Positions 1 to 8,381 of a DNA stretch of 64,000 bases are shown piece after piece. Position 1 is the first letter of the stretch, and every line of letters begins with the position of its first letter. The notes beneath the pieces were generated by a model. That model did no database searches. It saw only the letters and a program-made list of their open reading frames with translations, and was not told the origin of the DNA. The stretch spans positions 62,001 through 126,000 of the forward strand of contig DILT01000017.1 of assembly GCA_002425185.1 (NCBI GenBank). The letters run 5' to 3'. A program made the position numbers and the translations under genes. Source of the DNA: Flammeovirgaceae bacterium UBA5585 (lineage in GTDB: Bacteria > Bacteroidota > Bacteroidia > Cytophagales > Cyclobacteriaceae).

Positions 1-566
1 CACCAACCAGTTCTGTCGGCCCAACAACCGATGGCCGAATTAAACCTGATGTGGTTGCACTTGGATCAGGCACGTCTATCGTTCGCGCCAATGGATCAAT
101 AAGTACCGGTTCAGGAACATCATTTTCGGCACCTCTGGTTACCGGTTTGGCAGCAGGTTTATGGCAGCGCCAGCCGGGGCTTAGCAACAAAGATTTAATG
201 GAAGCGATAAGGATGTCTGCCTCCCTGGCAACTAATCCCGATAATTTTTTAGGGTATGGTCTGCCTAATTATATTGCAGTCAGGCATTTCATTGAACAAG
301 CGGAGCAGGAAGAATTATTTGCCGTCTTTCCTAATCCGGTAACACACGATACACTAAACATCCGTCCCAAAAACCCTGAAGATCTTCCACCTGTGGTTAT
401 TTTATTGGTGTCCGCTCAGGGCCAGATAATACGGGACCAGAATGTAAATTTTACATGGCTTAACAACCAGTACACGGCCGATTTATCATTTCTTTCAGCC
501 GGTATATACCTTGTTCGCATACAGGCTGGGGAGCAGGTTTTCGTCTACAAAATTGTAAAAATCTAG
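1..566 (+). CDS. Subtilisin-like S8 serine protease, C-terminal part, with type IX sorting domain (partial)
   Basis: The reading frame is open from base 3, so the gene begins before the window. The first residues carry a KPDVVA segment followed by the motif GTSFSAP, which holds the catalytic serine of the subtilase (S8) family, so the Asp and His of the triad lie upstream. After the catalytic domain, about 85 C-terminal residues start with VFPNP and end with a beta-strand-rich segment (SAGIYLVRI, then VYKIVKI). This is the usual form of a type A C-terminal domain used for export through the type IX secretion system of Bacteroidota. The inferred role is a secreted or surface-anchored peptidase. 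Substrate unknown. Confidence 0.93.
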   Translation, partial: PTSSVGPTTDGRIKPDVVALGSGTSIVRANGSISTGSGTSFSAPLVTGLAAGLWQRQPGLSNKDLMEAIRMSASLATNPDNFLGYGLPNYIAVRHFIEQAEQEELFAVFPNPVTHDTLNIRPKNPEDLPPVVILLVSAQGQIIRDQNVNFTWLNNQYTADLSFLSAGIYLVRIQAGEQVFVYKIVKI

Positions 567-593
567 ATATCGGTTTTATCAGTTCCTGTTGAC

Positions 594-614
594 AGCGACT
601 TGTCGCTATATTTG
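594..614 (+). promoter_or_regulatory. Promoter -7 element and small inverted repeat before rpe
   Basis: TATATTTG at 607-614 fits the Bacteroidota -7 consensus TAnnTTTG exactly and lies 14 bases before the rpe ATG. It overlaps a 6-bp inverted repeat, AGCGAC (594-599) and GTCGCT (602-607), which could be an operator or only the remains of a weak terminator of the preceding gene. Confidence 0.5.
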
Positions 615-628
615 TCAAACTTTTACTC

Positions 629-1285
629 ATGACCAAGCCCATCATCGCTCCCTCCATACTGGCTTCCGATTTTGCCAACCTTGAACGCGAAGTAAAAATG
701 ATAAATGAAAGTAAGGCGGACTGGGTTCACGTGGATATTATGGATGGCGTTTTTGTTCCTAATCTATCCATGGGGCTTCCCGTAGTTGAAGCCGTTAAGA
801 GACACGCCCAAAAGCCACTGGATGTTCATTTGATGATCGTTCATCCCGAACGGTATGTAGAAGCCTTTCATAAAGCGGGTGCAGCAATAATTTCAGTGCA
901 TGTAGAAGCATGCCCGCATTTACATCGTAACATTCAGCAGATAAAATCCCTGGGTTGCAAGGCTGGTGTGGCTATCAATCCGCATACCTCTGTGACAGAA
1001 CTGGAGAACATCATTGCCGATATTGATCTGGTTTGTGTAATGGCTGTTAACCCGGGCTTTGGCGCCCAGAAATTTATTGAACACACCTATCTGAAAGTTA
1101 GGAAGTTACGTCAACTCATTACGGAAAGCGGATCATCTGCGTTAATTGAAATTGATGGTGGTGTAAACCTTCAGAATGCTGTTTCGTTAAGGGAGGCAGG
1201 TGCTGATGTATTGGTGGCCGGCAACTTTGTTTTCAGTTCGTCAACACCCAAAGAAGTGATCAGGCAACTGAAAGAACTACACTAA
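629..1285 (+). CDS. rpe: Ribulose-phosphate 3-epimerase
   Basis: At 218 residues the protein has the normal length of the family. It interconverts ribulose 5-phosphate and xylulose 5-phosphate in the pentose phosphate pathway, in the cytoplasm. The family signatures are all present: SILASDFANL near the N-terminus, the metal and acid-base residues H34 and D36 in HVDIMDG, H67 in DVHLMI, the flexible loop NPGFGAQ, and D176 in EIDGG. The ATG at 629 follows a good -7 element. It shares orientation with the LpoB-like gene 54 bases downstream, but there is no sign of functional coupling. Confidence 0.97.
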   Translation: MTKPIIAPSILASDFANLEREVKMINESKADWVHVDIMDGVFVPNLSMGLPVVEAVKRHAQKPLDVHLMIVHPERYVEAFHKAGAAIISVHVEACPHLHRNIQQIKSLGCKAGVAINPHTSVTELENIIADIDLVCVMAVNPGFGAQKFIEHTYLKVRKLRQLITESGSSALIEIDGGVNLQNAVSLREAGADVLVAGNFVFSSSTPKEVIRQLKELH

Positions 1286-1339
1286 TAATCAGCATTCCGG
1301 CAAGGTTTTTGATTTTTTATTGGCAAAATTCTAATCCTC

Positions 1340-1912
1340 ATGACTAAGTACGTTGCACTCTTTTCTATTCTTTTCATTTTTTCGTGTTCCAGAACGGTAA
1401 CCCGTATTGAGCCGGATACACAAATCGATTTGAGTGGTCGATGGAACGATACCGATTCAAGGCGCGTAGCTGACCAGATGATTCACGACCTGTTCAAGTC
1501 GGATGGCTTCAAGAAATATGCTGATGCGCTGGGTAGAAAACCTGTTATTGTTATCAGCTCCATTCGTAATAAAACGAGTGAACACATTGATGCCGGTAAC
1601 TACATCAAAAAGTTTGAGATCGTTATTCATAATTCAGGCATAGCCGACCTGGTAGAATCAGAAGATTTTCGTGATAAGGTGAGAAAAGAGCGAGCCGAGC
1701 AACAGGATTTTGCCGATCCGGCCACGGCTGCACGATGGGGGAAAGAGCTGGGTGCCGATGTAATCCTGTTTGGTGAAATGAATTCCGAAACGGATGCCTA
1801 TCAAAAAAAGCGTGTCGTGAATTACATCACAACGTTGTACCTCACCGACATTGAAACCAACAGGCGGATATGGTACGGTCAACATGAAATCAAGAAGTTT
1901 GTAAAGAACTAA
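1340..1912 (+). CDS. LpoB-family lipoprotein (penicillin-binding protein activator-like)
   Basis: This 190-residue protein begins with a short signal peptide ending in the lipobox FIFSC (Cys at about residue 16), so it should be a membrane-anchored lipoprotein. The body matches the LpoB/YcfM pattern: a segment beginning RVADQMIHDL, then PVIVISSIRNKTSEHID, and later GADVILFGEM. In enterobacteria LpoB activates the peptidoglycan synthase PBP1B from the outer membrane. Whether the Bacteroidota members do the same is not established by sequence. The next gene, a COG3014-type lipoprotein, starts 12 bases after the stop. The same gene pair occurs together in other phyla, which supports the call and a single transcript. 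Confidence 0.82.
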   Translation: MTKYVALFSILFIFSCSRTVTRIEPDTQIDLSGRWNDTDSRRVADQMIHDLFKSDGFKKYADALGRKPVIVISSIRNKTSEHIDAGNYIKKFEIVIHNSGIADLVESEDFRDKVRKERAEQQDFADPATAARWGKELGADVILFGEMNSETDAYQKKRVVNYITTLYLTDIETNRRIWYGQHEIKKFVKN

Positions 1913-1924
1913 AAGGCATTTTTT

Positions 1925-3310
1925 ATGCTGAAAAGAATATCAGTCATCAGTACCATGATGCTCCTTTCAGCATGCGCTTCCTTTTACGAAGGCACGTATG
2001 ATTACAACAGGCATTTTGAAGAAGGTAACCTGGATCAGGCGCTAAAAACATTGCGCTCCAACACCCTGTATAACCGCAAGCATGCCCAATTTCTTTCCTA
2101 TTTAAACAACGGCCTTTTGCTTTCTGTTATGGGCCGGTACGATGAGAGTAATTCGTATTTCGAAAAGGCTTACCTGTTCGGAGAAGATTACCGCATGAAT
2201 TATGCAAGAGAAGCCGCTTCATACCTGACCAACCCGACTGTAACGATTTACCGAGGTGAAGATCATGAACACCTTATGTTACTTTATTACAAGGCCTTAA
2301 ATTTTTTGAAAATGGAGCGCTATGAAGAGGCTCTTGTAGAATGCAGGAGGCTCAACATCCGGTTATTGCAATTATCCGACCGCTATAATTCACCGGAGCG
2401 CTATAGGCGTGATGCGTTTATTCACAACCTGATGGGTATTATTTATCAGGCCAGTAAAGATTGGAACAATGCCTTTATTGCCTACCGCAATGCCCTTGAA
2501 ATCTATGAAGAAGACTACGTTCGCTTATTTAATGTGCACCCACCGGATCAACTCAAAACCGATCTGCTGACGGCCGCATGGAATACCGGGTTTAAGGATG
2601 AATTTACTTTTTACAAAGACCAATTTGGGTGGAATGATTTTACCGTGAGTCAGCACCCGGCCGATCTTATTTTCTTCTGGCACAATGGGCTGGGGCCGAT
2701 AAAAGACGAGTGGAGCATTAACTTTATGATCAGGCGCGCTGGCGATTCCTTTATTTTCTATAATGAACAATTAGGATTATCGTTTGCTTTTCCGGTTACA
2801 AGCGATGATGACAGGAAAGCGCTCAGCAGTATTGAAGTATTCCGTGTCGCATTTCCCCGATACGTGGAGCGTTTGCCCCTCTATACATCCGCCCGTATCA
2901 TGAAGGACGATTCGATTTACCCGCTCGAACTTACCGAAGATGTTAATCGAATAGCGTTTAAATCCCTCCAGGAAAGAATGTGGCTTGAATTCAGTAAAGC
3001 CCTCATACGCGTAGCGTTAAAAAAGGCTGCAGAATACAGTGCGCGTAAAGAGGATGAAGGGCTCGGAGCAGTAATAGGCCTGGTGAATGCTATGACGGAA
3101 AAAGCGGATACACGCAACTGGCAAACATTACCGCACAGTATACTCTACACACGCGTTCCCCTGAACGAGGGCAATAACACCACACGTTTTTCGCTGCGGC
3201 TTCCTAACGGAGTCGAAGAGGAGCGCACCTTTTCTTACCGGGCTAAAGAAGGGCAAACACTTTTTCACACCTTTACTTCGTTAGAAGCCCGTACCCGTGG
3301 CAGGTATTGA
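1925..3310 (+). CDS. COG3014-type TPR lipoprotein
   Basis: The protein has 461 residues, with a signal peptide ending in a lipobox (LLSAC, Cys at about residue 17). Residues 25-200 are alpha-helical with TPR-like repeats (for example GRYDESNSYFEKAYLFG and KDWNNAFIAYRNALEIYEEDY). The C-terminal half is mixed and includes an amphipathic helix near ALIRVALKKAAEY. It lies 12 bases behind the LpoB-like gene and is probably co-transcribed. The family is conserved but has no established activity. Placement next to LpoB suggests a cell-envelope role, which is an inference only. Confidence 0.75.
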   Translation: MLKRISVISTMMLLSACASFYEGTYDYNRHFEEGNLDQALKTLRSNTLYNRKHAQFLSYLNNGLLLSVMGRYDESNSYFEKAYLFGEDYRMNYAREAASYLTNPTVTIYRGEDHEHLMLLYYKALNFLKMERYEEALVECRRLNIRLLQLSDRYNSPERYRRDAFIHNLMGIIYQASKDWNNAFIAYRNALEIYEEDYVRLFNVHPPDQLKTDLLTAAWNTGFKDEFTFYKDQFGWNDFTVSQHPADLIFFWHNGLGPIKDEWSINFMIRRAGDSFIFYNEQLGLSFAFPVTSDDDRKALSSIEVFRVAFPRYVERLPLYTSARIMKDDSIYPLELTEDVNRIAFKSLQERMWLEFSKALIRVALKKAAEYSARKEDEGLGAVIGLVNAMTEKADTRNWQTLPHSILYTRVPLNEGNNTTRFSLRLPNGVEEERTFSYRAKEGQTLFHTFTSLEARTRGRY

Positions 3311-3332
3311 TAGGATGATTACTTAATTTCCT

Positions 3333-3340
3333 TATTTTTG
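3333..3340 (+). promoter_or_regulatory. Promoter -7 element
   Basis: TATTTTTG fits TAnnTTTG exactly and lies shortly after the COG3014-type gene. It is placed to drive the outer-membrane protein gene that follows. A 9-codon ORF (ATG at 3359, TAA at 3386) lies between this element and that gene, in the same frame. Confidence 0.4.
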
Positions 3341-3400
3341 AAGTTTAATTTTCAGATAATGAGAGTTTTACCTCATCCAACGCATTAAATCCTAAATCCC

Positions 3401-4432
3401 CTGATCAGAATATTTCGCATATATCTTTTCTTATTGCTCGTCTTTCCACTAGCGCTTTTTGCGCAAAAGGATAAAGACAAAGATGTAAGCATTCCGTTGG
3501 ATCATTTTTATGTTGATCGGCAAGGCGTTGGACTGTTCAGGAAAGTACTAAGTAAATTGAATTTTGGATTAAGCACAGGTTACGGCTCAACTACCTTTAA
3601 GCATGATGTAAAGGGTTTTGGTATATACCAACCCATCACCGGAAATCCTTTTCTATTCAACCCGGCATCGCCTGCCAATGGCTTAAGCAACTGGTTTAAT
3701 GCGGTTGCTGATTCTTCACTTACCTTTAATCCGGGCGAATTTTTAGTTAGCTCCGATACCTCATCGCTTGGTTTTAAAAGCAAGTCATTTAACATTCCGT
3801 TACGGGCCACAGTACATGTGGAAATTAAACAGCGCTATAGAATAGGGGGTGGGTATTCTTTCGAATATACCAAAGTGAATGATTTTAAACCTACCGCTTT
3901 CGCTGATGACATTTCACCCTATAGTCCTGAATTTTCATCGTTCTTCCTCAAGAAGTATTTTGTTTTATTAGGAGCCTCCGTTTACCGCTACGACAATTAC
4001 CTGCTAACCGTTGATGCCAATATCGGGGGCTACAGCCTGGGTAAAAAGTTTGACAAGACCGTGATTGATAAGGGCATGTTTTTTAACCTTGGAGCCATGG
4101 TGGAGCGGGAGATGTCGGAATATTTCAGGCTATTTATTCGTCCTTCCTATGAGTTTAAAGGCTATGATCTGAACATAGCCGAGACAGGCACCAGTATCCG
4201 TCATAAGATGAACGCTTTTTACGTTAACGTTGGCGCCTCGTACCGGATACCTGAACTGCGAAGGTGCTTTCTGAAGGAATGTCGTGCCCAGATTAACCAT
4301 GCTCATGGCAACAAGGAGTACCGGAGCAGGGTTCATCCCATCTACAAAAAGCAGAACCCACACTATGGGGAAAACTACCCCGATCTGATCAAATACAAGG
4401 GTAAAAATAAGCGGAAACTGAACCCGTATTAG
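3401..4432 (+). CDS. Putative outer-membrane protein, unknown function
   Basis: The coding frame gives a secreted beta-rich protein of about 340 residues with alternating aromatic strands (for example YRIGGGYSFEYTKVND and YFRLFIRPSYEFKGYDL), consistent with an outer-membrane beta-barrel. It ends with a basic, Lys/Asn/Tyr-rich tail. A signal peptide reading IRIFRIYLFLLLVFPLALFAQ is present, but no ATG opens it. Candidates are CTG at 3401, which keeps the whole signal peptide, or TTG at 3434, which cuts off its basic part. An in-frame ATG at 3359 is separated from this by a TAA at 3386. I place the start at 3401 with low certainty. Function not recognised. Confidence 0.62.
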   Translation: MIRIFRIYLFLLLVFPLALFAQKDKDKDVSIPLDHFYVDRQGVGLFRKVLSKLNFGLSTGYGSTTFKHDVKGFGIYQPITGNPFLFNPASPANGLSNWFNAVADSSLTFNPGEFLVSSDTSSLGFKSKSFNIPLRATVHVEIKQRYRIGGGYSFEYTKVNDFKPTAFADDISPYSPEFSSFFLKKYFVLLGASVYRYDNYLLTVDANIGGYSLGKKFDKTVIDKGMFFNLGAMVEREMSEYFRLFIRPSYEFKGYDLNIAETGTSIRHKMNAFYVNVGASYRIPELRRCFLKECRAQINHAHGNKEYRSRVHPIYKKQNPHYGENYPDLIKYKGKNKRKLNPY

Positions 4433-4590
4433 GCCCCGAAAATCAGCATAAAAAAGCCTGCCGAAAAGCTAATTTAGACTATCAAAAAAGCCCTTTTTAA
4501 GTTACCTTTTATTATCTTGCACCGCTTAAAAAATAGCCTCTAACGTGCTGATTTTGAGTGTTTATTGACAACTAATCAAATACCTTAAAC

Positions 4591-7080
4591 GTGGCTGAAG
4601 AAACCAGTGGTTTGCCTCCAGGCAGACAAAACATTATCCCGATCAATATTGAAGATGAAATGCGCGGAGCCTACATCGATTACTCGATGTCGGTTATTGT
4701 TTCGCGCGCACTTCCCGATGTACGCGATGGGCTAAAGCCAGTGCACAGAAGAGTGTTGTTTGGTATGCTCGAGTTGGGGGTAAACTACAATAAGTCCTAT
4801 AAGAAGTCGGCCAGAATTGTAGGGGAGGTTTTGGGTAAGTACCACCCGCACGGTGATGCTTCGGTATATGATACTATGGTTCGTATGGCCCAGGATTGGT
4901 CCATGCGCTATCCGTTGGTTGACGGGCAGGGTAATTTTGGATCCATCGATGGCGATTCGCCTGCCGCCATGCGTTACACCGAAGCGCGCCTTCGCAGAAT
5001 TGCAGAAGAGCTATTAGCCGATATCAACAAAGACACCGTAGACTTTCAGCCAAACTTTGATGACTCATTAACCGAGCCCACGGTTTTACCCGGTAAGTTT
5101 CCAAACTTATTGGTGAATGGCGCTTCCGGAATTGCCGTAGGTATGGCCACGAACATGGCGCCCCATAACCTGCGCGAAGTGGTCGATGGCGTGATTGCCT
5201 ATATCGATAACAACGACATCTCCATTGAAGACCTGATGAAGTTTGTTACTGCGCCCGATTTTCCTACGGGAGGAATTATCTACGGCATCGGAGGTATTCG
5301 CGAGGCATACCGAACCGGCAGAGGCAGGGTGGTGATCCGCTCTAAGGCCGAGATTGTAACACAGGCGAATGGCCGTGAGCAGATAATCGTAACTGAAATA
5401 CCCTACCAGGTCAATAAAGCCCTGATGATCGAGAAAACAGCGGCCCTGGTAAACGAAAAGAAAATAGAAGGCATATCCGACATCCGCGATGAATCCGACC
5501 GGGATGGTTACCGGATTGTGTACGACCTGAAGAAGGATGCGATTGCCAATATAGTTTTAAATAACTTATTCAAATACACTCAGTTACAGTCGAACTTTGG
5601 AATTAACAATGTAGCCTTGGTGAAGGGCCGTCCACAAACCCTTAATTTGAAGGATCTGATTAAATACTTTGTGGAGCACCGTCACGAAGTTGTCATTCGA
5701 AGAACGAAATACGAACTCAATGAGGCCGAAAAAAGAGCCCACATTCTTGAAGGATACCTGATTGCCCTTGACAATCTCGATGAAGTAATTGCCTTGATCC
5801 GTGGATCAAAAGATCCGGAAACAGCCAAGACCGAATTGATGAAACGCTTCGGATTATCCGAAATTCAATCCAAAGCCATTCTGGAGATGCGCTTACAAAG
5901 ACTTACCGGTCTGGAGCGCGATAAAATACAACAGGAGTACAAGGAGGTTATGGCGCTCATTGCCAGACTCAAGGAAATTCTGGCCAGTGAACCTGTTCGG
6001 ATGCAAATCATTAAAGATGAACTTACCGAACTACGGGAACGCTATGGTGACAACCGAAGAACATCCATAGTTCAAACTGAGGAAGATGATATTCTGCCTG
6101 AGGACATGATCCCCAATGAAGAAATGGTCATCACCATTTCGAACCAGGGGTATATCAAACGGACCTCATTATCAGAATACAGAACGCAAGGGAGAGGCGG
6201 AACCGGCTCACGTGGGGTTACCACCAAAGAGGATGACTTTACTGAACATTTGTTCATTGCTCATGCTCATAATTACCTGTTGATCTTTACCGAAACAGGT
6301 AAAGTGTACTGGAAAAAGGTGTATGAAATCCCCGAAGGGAATAAGACATCAAAGGGCAGGGCTATTCAGAATCTGATCAACATTGAACCGGGTGACACCG
6401 TGAAGGCGGTAATTAATATTAAAAGCCTGGAGGACGAGGCGTACATCAACCATAATTTTGTGATTCTATGCACAGAAAAGGGCACAATTAAGAAAACCTC
6501 CCTTGAAGCATACTCCCGACCCAGGCAGGGGGGCATAAATGCCATAACTATTCATGAAGGTGACAGGTTATTAACAGCCTCACTAACAAATGGTAAGAAT
6601 CATATTATTATAGCCAAATCTCAAGGCAAGGCCGTTCATTTCAGCGAAGAAGACGTTCGTCCGATGGGCCGTACCGCAGCCGGTGTCCGGGCCGTTACAC
6701 TGGATTCATCTACCGATAAAGTAATTGGTATGGTTTGCATTACCCGGGAAGATGCTAATTTGCTGGTCGTTTCTGAAAAAGGTTACGGCAAGCGTTCATC
6801 GATTGACGACTACAGAGTTACCAAGCGGGGTGGAAAAGGCGTTAAGACCATCAATATCACGGGTAAAACTGGCAAGCTTGTTGCAATCAAAGAAGTTGTA
6901 GATGAAGATGATTTGATGATCATTAACCGTTCGGGAATAACCATTCGCATAAAAGTAAGCGAATTAAGGGTGATGGGAAGAGCCACCCAGGGAGTGCGGT
7001 TAATTAAATTAAATGAAGATGACCGGATATCATCGGTAGAAAAAATACAAAAAATGGCTGAGGAGCCTGATGAAAACTAA
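4591..7080 (+). CDS. gyrA: DNA gyrase subunit A
   Basis: The protein has 829 residues and a GTG start. It is the breakage-reunion subunit of the type IIA topoisomerase that introduces negative supercoils with GyrB. The N-terminal domain holds the catalytic tyrosine at Y129 (AAMRYTEARL). The C-terminal beta-pinwheel begins with a GyrA box, QGRGGTG, near residue 533, which separates gyrase from topoisomerase IV ParC. It is followed by five further repeat blades and an acidic tail ending EEPDEN. In the quinolone-resistance-determining region the sequence is GDASVYD, with Ala90 where E. coli GyrA has Ser83, and Asp94 at the Asp87 position. The next gene starts 25 bases downstream. Confidence 0.97.
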   Translation: MAEETSGLPPGRQNIIPINIEDEMRGAYIDYSMSVIVSRALPDVRDGLKPVHRRVLFGMLELGVNYNKSYKKSARIVGEVLGKYHPHGDASVYDTMVRMAQDWSMRYPLVDGQGNFGSIDGDSPAAMRYTEARLRRIAEELLADINKDTVDFQPNFDDSLTEPTVLPGKFPNLLVNGASGIAVGMATNMAPHNLREVVDGVIAYIDNNDISIEDLMKFVTAPDFPTGGIIYGIGGIREAYRTGRGRVVIRSKAEIVTQANGREQIIVTEIPYQVNKALMIEKTAALVNEKKIEGISDIRDESDRDGYRIVYDLKKDAIANIVLNNLFKYTQLQSNFGINNVALVKGRPQTLNLKDLIKYFVEHRHEVVIRRTKYELNEAEKRAHILEGYLIALDNLDEVIALIRGSKDPETAKTELMKRFGLSEIQSKAILEMRLQRLTGLERDKIQQEYKEVMALIARLKEILASEPVRMQIIKDELTELRERYGDNRRTSIVQTEEDDILPEDMIPNEEMVITISNQGYIKRTSLSEYRTQGRGGTGSRGVTTKEDDFTEHLFIAHAHNYLLIFTETGKVYWKKVYEIPEGNKTSKGRAIQNLINIEPGDTVKAVINIKSLEDEAYINHNFVILCTEKGTIKKTSLEAYSRPRQGGINAITIHEGDRLLTASLTNGKNHIIIAKSQGKAVHFSEEDVRPMGRTAAGVRAVTLDSSTDKVIGMVCITREDANLLVVSEKGYGKRSSIDDYRVTKRGGKGVKTINITGKTGKLVAIKEVVDEDDLMIINRSGITIRIKVSELRVMGRATQGVRLIKLNEDDRISSVEKIQKMAEEPDEN

Positions 7081-7105
7081 ACCACGACTATAACCTAAAT
7101 TAAAA

Positions 7106-8290
7106 ATGAAAAAAGTAGTAATTCTTTTATTGATCGCGCTGCCGTTGGCTATGTATGCCCAAAAGCCGATTAAGCCTAATTTGAATAAAGCTCTGAGTTC
7201 CTGGAAGGCCGGAAAATTACAGGAGGCAAAAGAAATGATTGATGTCTGCACCGCAGATCCAAAACTTTCATTGGACGCAAAAGCGTGGTACTATAGAGGG
7301 CTGATCTATGCCTCTTTGGACACCACTTCAAATGCAACATTCAAGGCGCTTGCCTCCAATAGTTTTGCGACTTCGATGGAAGCATTTGCGAAGTCGGCAG
7401 AGTTGAATAAGAATTCAAAAAATGAAATTTTTTACACGGATGATATGGGTTTGCCGGTTCTAAAAACGCAGTCCATGGCATATCTCGGAAGCTACTACCT
7501 AAACGCGGGAGCAGTGGCGTATCAGGATGATGACTATGAAACCGCGCTGACAAATTTTGCTAAAACGCAGGCCATACTTCCTGGAGACACCACAGCATAC
7601 TTTTATGCCGGGTTTGTGGCCAATGCAGATGAAAAATATGACCTGGCCCTGACTAACCTTACTAAGTATAATTCTTTAGGCGGAAAATCGTCTGATGCAT
7701 ACTCCCTAATCATCAACATTTATGGTGGTCCTAAACAAGATAAAAATAAGGCACTTGAAATTACGCGTGAGGCCAAAAAGAAATTTCCAAATGAAAAGAA
7801 TTTCGCTCTAATGGAAATTGGGTACCTTATTGATTTGGAAAAAACTGAAGAAGCAAAGGGTGGTCTTGAACAAGCTGTAAAGGATGACCCATCCAACAAA
7901 ACCTTGCACTTCTATTTAGGCTATGTAAATTCCAAGCTGGATAAATTTGATGATGCCAAGAAAAACTTTGAAGCCGCTCTCAAACTGGATCCTACCTACT
8001 TTGATGCGCAGTACTACCTGGCACAGCTTTACCTGATTGAAGCCGATAAAATAAAACGTGAGATGAACAACTTAGGTATTTCCGCGGCCGACAAGAAGAA
8101 GAAAGTTGAATTGGATGCCGAGCTGGTAAAGCGTTATAAGGATGCCCTGCCGTATTGGGAAAAGGCCGAGAAGCTCAACCCTTCTGATACGGACGTGTTA
8201 GATAAGTTAAGTATTATCTACTACTACCTTGGTGAAGATGCAAAAGCGGCAAGAGTTGAAAAACGATTAAAGGAACTTGGAATAGAATAA
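7106..8290 (+). CDS. Secreted TPR-repeat protein
   Basis: This 394-residue protein has a signal peptide (MKKVVILLLIALPLAMYAQ, cleavage after AQ) followed by tetratricopeptide repeats through most of its length, such as DDDYETALTNFAKTQAILPGD and KFDDAKKNFEAALKLDPTYFDAQYYL. It is expected in the periplasm or outer membrane as a protein-protein scaffold, and no enzyme motif is visible. It starts 25 bases after gyrA and is closed by a clear terminator at 8317-8353, so it may share the gyrA transcript. This gyrA-TPR order may be a lineage habit. That is an inference. Confidence 0.85.
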   Translation: MKKVVILLLIALPLAMYAQKPIKPNLNKALSSWKAGKLQEAKEMIDVCTADPKLSLDAKAWYYRGLIYASLDTTSNATFKALASNSFATSMEAFAKSAELNKNSKNEIFYTDDMGLPVLKTQSMAYLGSYYLNAGAVAYQDDDYETALTNFAKTQAILPGDTTAYFYAGFVANADEKYDLALTNLTKYNSLGGKSSDAYSLIINIYGGPKQDKNKALEITREAKKKFPNEKNFALMEIGYLIDLEKTEEAKGGLEQAVKDDPSNKTLHFYLGYVNSKLDKFDDAKKNFEAALKLDPTYFDAQYYLAQLYLIEADKIKREMNNLGISAADKKKKVELDAELVKRYKDALPYWEKAEKLNPSDTDVLDKLSIIYYYLGEDAKAARVEKRLKELGIE

Positions 8291-8316
8291 GCTGTATTCT
8301 TTTAAAGACTAAAATT

Positions 8317-8353
8317 AAAGCCGGAATGAAATTTTTCATTCCGGCTTTTTCTT
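8317..8353 (+). terminator. Rho-independent terminator after gyrA and the TPR gene
   Basis: A 15-bp perfect inverted repeat runs from 8317-8331 to 8334-8348 (core GCCGGAATGAAA and TTTCATTCCGGC), followed by a T-run to 8353. It starts 26 bases after the TPR stop codon and ends the gyrA-side transcript. Confidence 0.88.
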
Positions 8354-8381
8354 TTGAATTTAGTTTAATCTTAAACGTAGC

